NCBI GenBank assembly: GCA_021785095.1
Contig: JAJYGM010000078.1
Span: 1-26,035, forward strand
Reading direction: 5' to 3'
Source: Actinomycetes bacterium
Lineage (GTDB): Bacteria > Actinomycetota > Acidimicrobiia > Acidimicrobiales > Bog-793
DNA: 26,035 nt
A program made the translations under genes and the position numbers. Positions 24,370 through 26,035 of the stretch are shown here, piece by piece (position 1 is the first letter of the stretch; each line of letters begins with the position of its first letter). The notes beneath the pieces are model-generated. The model was not told the DNA's origin. It ran no database searches and worked only from the letters and a program-made list of their open reading frames with translations.

Positions 24370-25408
24370 GGGCACCTTCCTTTGCCTTGGGGCCATGGAG
24401 CGGCACGTATGGAGCGGGGACGTGGGAGCCGAACACCTTCTCGAAGGTGGGGCAGAACACGCGGCTGTGGTGCGATGCCTTGGCGATGAGCTCCCTCGCG
24501 TCGCACGCATCCAGCTTGGCCAGCTCGTCGGGAGCGGGAGGATTGAGTCGGTACGCGTTCTCGGGACCGATCAGGTGCTGCACCTGAGCGAAGGCGCCAG
24601 CGCTCTGCCCGTTGAGCAAGACGTCGATCACGTTCGGACCGCGAGCCCACCGGATCAGCCCACCGTTGTCGAGCCGACTCGGCCGCGTCCGTACGCTCGA
24701 AGTCGTCCCGAGGCTAAGTACGCGCACATCCTCCAGGCGCTGGCCGAACATGCTCACCGCCTCGGTGACACCGACCATCGCCGGGTTGTTCGCCCACACG
24801 CCTCCGTCCACCAGGCGCACCTGATCGGCAGGCAGTCGGAACGACGGGAAGAACGTCGGCGCGGCACATGTCGCCATGGCCACGGCCCACATCGGCACCT
24901 TGTGGTCCCGCTTCAGCCGGGGGTGGTGCGGCGTTTTGAACAGGTACACGTCGTTCTCGCCCAGGTTGTACGCCGGGATCACGAGCGGCACCTTGCTTTC
25001 GCCGAGAAGCGTCGTCCGGAAGATGCGCCGCACAGCAGCCTCAAGACGGCCTGACCGGTGCTTGGCGACGAACAGCTGGCGGAGAGTTCGCCAGCCGAGC
25101 CGGTTGGCGAAGATGCGGTCCTTCTCTGAGATGTAGAACTCGAGGATGTCCCGAGGGCTCAGCCCTGCGCCGAGACCGAGGGCGATGATCCCTCCCGTGG
25201 ACGTTCCCACCACAAGATCGAAGTGACCGAGGACGGACCCTTCGATATCGTCTTCGAACCCAGCGAGCAGGGCCGCCGTGAAGATCCCCCGAACTCCGCC
25301 CCCGTCGAGAGCCAACACCTGGAACCGACGTCGTCCATCCACCTCGGGCTCCTGCGGCGTCGGTCCGGCCAGGGTGACCGGGCTCCCTGGGCTCCGCTCG
25401 ATGGCCAT
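24356..25408 (-). CDS. capV: Patatin-like phospholipase, CBASS effector (CapV-like)
   Basis: 350 residues from ATG 25408. An in-frame extension to 25498 would cross the whole divergent promoter region and is rejected. The patatin motifs are complete: oxyanion loop DGGGVRG at 35-41, nucleophile GTSTG with Ser70, and DGG at 201-203 providing the catalytic Asp. WAVAMATCAAPTFFPSF (174-190) is typical for CBASS patatins. The C-terminal ~120 residues should carry the cyclic-nucleotide sensing region. Activated by the signal from the adjacent CD-NTase, it would degrade the cell's own membrane phospholipids and abort phage production. It is the first gene of the operon and has no Shine-Dalgarno; the transcript may be nearly leaderless. 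Confidence 0.88.
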   Translation of the reverse strand: MAIERSPGSPVTLAGPTPQEPEVDGRRRFQVLALDGGGVRGIFTAALLAGFEDDIEGSVLGHFDLVVGTSTGGIIALGLGAGLSPRDILEFYISEKDRIFANRLGWRTLRQLFVAKHRSGRLEAAVRRIFRTTLLGESKVPLVIPAYNLGENDVYLFKTPHHPRLKRDHKVPMWAVAMATCAAPTFFPSFRLPADQVRLVDGGVWANNPAMVGVTEAVSMFGQRLEDVRVLSLGTTSSVRTRPSRLDNGGLIRWARGPNVIDVLLNGQSAGAFAQVQHLIGPENAYRLNPPAPDELAKLDACDARELIAKASHHSRVFCPTFEKVFGSHVPAPYVPLHGPKAKEGAHAHD

Positions 25409-25410
25409 AG

Positions 25411-25426
25411 TGGTACAAGTGTACCA
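25411..25426. promoter_or_regulatory. Perfect dyad, likely operator 1
   Basis: TGGTACA-AG-TGTACCA: perfect 7-bp arms around a 2-bp centre, beginning 3 bases upstream of the phospholipase start codon and covering its candidate -10. The octamer GGTACAAG recurs exactly 20 bp away in operator 2. This is a typical layout for a repressor binding as a dimer; the XRE protein of the operon is the obvious candidate (inference). Confidence 0.6.
25418..25423 (-). promoter_or_regulatory. Candidate -10 element of the CBASS operon
   Basis: On the - strand TACACT fits the TANNNT form of actinobacterial -10 boxes and lies 9 bases before the phospholipase ATG. This puts the transcription start within a few bases of the start codon, consistent with the missing ribosome site. 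It sits inside the 16-bp dyad 25411-25426. No good -35 is seen; the second dyad covers that position. Confidence 0.4.
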
Positions 25427-25430
25427 AGTG

Positions 25431-25445
25431 CGGTACAAGATACCG
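25431..25445. promoter_or_regulatory. Second dyad, likely operator 2
   Basis: CGGTA-CAAGA-TACCG has perfect 5-bp arms and shares GGTACAAG with operator 1. The centre-to-centre distance is about 20 bp, two helical turns, so two dimers would sit on the same face. It covers the -35 region of the phospholipase promoter. Confidence 0.5.
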
Positions 25446-25463
25446 AGGAAGTGCGCCTTCCTC
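25445..25463. repeat. Third inverted repeat in the divergent spacer
   Basis: GAGGAAG (25445-25451) and CTTCCTC (25457-25463) are a perfect 7-bp inverted repeat with a 5-bp loop, and GAGGAAG appears again at 25473-25479, in the leader of the + strand CD-NTase. As RNA it could pair with and hide the Shine-Dalgarno-like copy; as DNA it could be a third protein site. Confidence 0.45.
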
Positions 25464-25489
25464 CGGTTATCTGAGGAAGCAGGCGGAGC

Positions 25490-26035
25490 ATGAGGCACGT
25501 CGAACGGTTCAACCGTCTTCTGGTGAATACCGTGGACCTTGACCAGTCTCGCCTCGATGACCTCGACTCACGGGTCGGCGCGATCATGCGCTACCTCCGA
25601 GGGGACGCGACCCTCGGCGCCCTGATCGTGACCCACGTCCCCCAGGGCTCCTGGGCACACCGGACCATCATCAAGCCGGTTCCGAACGACGAGTTCGACG
25701 CCGACATCCTTCTTCAACTCCGCGATGTCAGGGACTGGTCCCGCGAACCCCGGCGGTACATCGACGAAGTCCACCGGGCATTTGGTCGCTCAGGCAGGTA
25801 CAGGGACCTTACCGAGCGAAAGAACCGGTGCGTGCGGATCCACTACGCGAACCAGTGCCACGTAGACATCGTGCCCTACCTGGTTCGCGGTTTCTTCCCC
25901 CTCGAGCGGAAGGTCATCGTGAACCGGGCCGAGAACCACTTCGAGCCCACCGACCCGGACGGATTCACCGCCTGGATTCGCCACCAAGACGGCAGGACGA
26001 ACGGGAACCTCCGGAAGGCGATCCGCCTGTTCAAG
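25490..26035 (+). CDS. Second CD-NTase / SMODS-type nucleotidyltransferase (3' partial)
   Basis: 182 residues are visible from ATG 25490 (AGGCGGAG just upstream, GAGGAAG further off); the frame is open to the window end. The motifs of the polymerase-beta superfamily are present: QGSWAHRTII with G53-S54, NDEFDADILLQL with D70 and D72, and CHVDIVPYL with D126 as third carboxylate. This is the SMODS pattern of CD-NTases and differs clearly from the CD-NTase at 23212-24369 (QGSFRLGT, DEYDIDL), so it is not a recent duplicate. It is transcribed away from the CBASS operon with an 81-bp shared spacer. The partner genes that would define its system lie beyond the window. Cyclic nucleotide synthesis is expected; a different nucleotidyltransfer role cannot be ruled out. 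Confidence 0.82.
   Translation, partial: MRHVERFNRLLVNTVDLDQSRLDDLDSRVGAIMRYLRGDATLGALIVTHVPQGSWAHRTIIKPVPNDEFDADILLQLRDVRDWSREPRRYIDEVHRAFGRSGRYRDLTERKNRCVRIHYANQCHVDIVPYLVRGFFPLERKVIVNRAENHFEPTDPDGFTAWIRHQDGRTNGNLRKAIRLFK

Noticed and set aside
22900..24489. 529-codon open frame on the + strand opposite the CD-NTase and E2 genes
   Set aside because: Antisense to genes with full catalytic motifs, Arg/Pro-rich, without recognisable domains. Long antisense frames are common in GC-rich DNA.
1..26035. CRISPR array, tRNA/rRNA genes, insertion sequences or phage attachment sites
   Set aside because: No regularly spaced repeats, no tRNA-like fold or CCA end, no transposase or integrase motif, and no long terminal repeats were seen when reading both strands.

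Overview
The window is GC-rich and densely packed with coding sequence. It looks like a high-GC monoderm of the Actinomycetota type: GTG and TTG starts are common, genes overlap by 4 bp, and there is an actinobacterial-style tad (Flp pilus) cluster with a BTAD regulator. A related phylum such as Dormibacterota cannot be excluded. I see no rRNA, tRNA, CRISPR array, transposase or integrase. No stretch over 300 bp lacks a gene; the longest gaps are about 100-150 bp.

Layout. (1) Bases 1-8111, + strand, carry the 3' part of a DISARM-related helicase/methylase/ATPase defence operon (the arrangement called Hma). It holds the C-terminus of an SNF2-type helicase with a nuclease-like DUF3883 domain, a DUF1156 adenine-specific DNA methyltransferase, a DUF3825-like protein, and a HEPN-DUF499 ATPase. 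The helicase motor lies outside the window. (2) Bases 8216-18528, - strand, are a compact twelve-gene tad cluster. In transcription order it encodes a lipoprotein, a secreted protein, a SAF/CpaB-like protein, a TadZ/CpaE-like ATPase, the TadA/CpaF motor, TadB, TadC, a small Flp-like pilin, two TadE-like pseudopilins, a TadG-like protein, and a membrane protein joining an outside LysM domain to a cytoplasmic BTAD module. A Crp/Fnr-family regulator (18576-19313) sits directly upstream, with a perfect GTGA-N6-TCAC site between it and the operon. (3) Bases 19462-21650, + strand, hold two translationally coupled genes of unknown function. The first has uracil-DNA-glycosylase-like motifs. (4) Bases 21678-25408, - strand, are a five-gene operon: a patatin-like phospholipase, a CD-NTase, a stand-alone E2-like protein, an XRE regulator and an ImmA/IrrE metallopeptidase. 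I read this as a short (E2-only) type II CBASS with a CapH/CapP-like regulatory pair placed downstream. (5) From 25490 a second, different CD-NTase is transcribed divergently and runs off the end.

How the genes work together. Two defence loci flank a surface-pilus locus. On the left, host DNA would be methylated and unmodified DNA acted on by helicase, ATPase and nuclease-like modules. On the right, the CD-NTase would make a cyclic nucleotide that activates the phospholipase, with the E2 protein conditioning the CD-NTase and the XRE/protease pair controlling expression. The 81-bp spacer between the two CD-NTase operons is packed with dyads. One overlaps a candidate -10 of what may be a nearly leaderless phospholipase transcript. 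All functions are inferred by reading the sequence; no database search was run.
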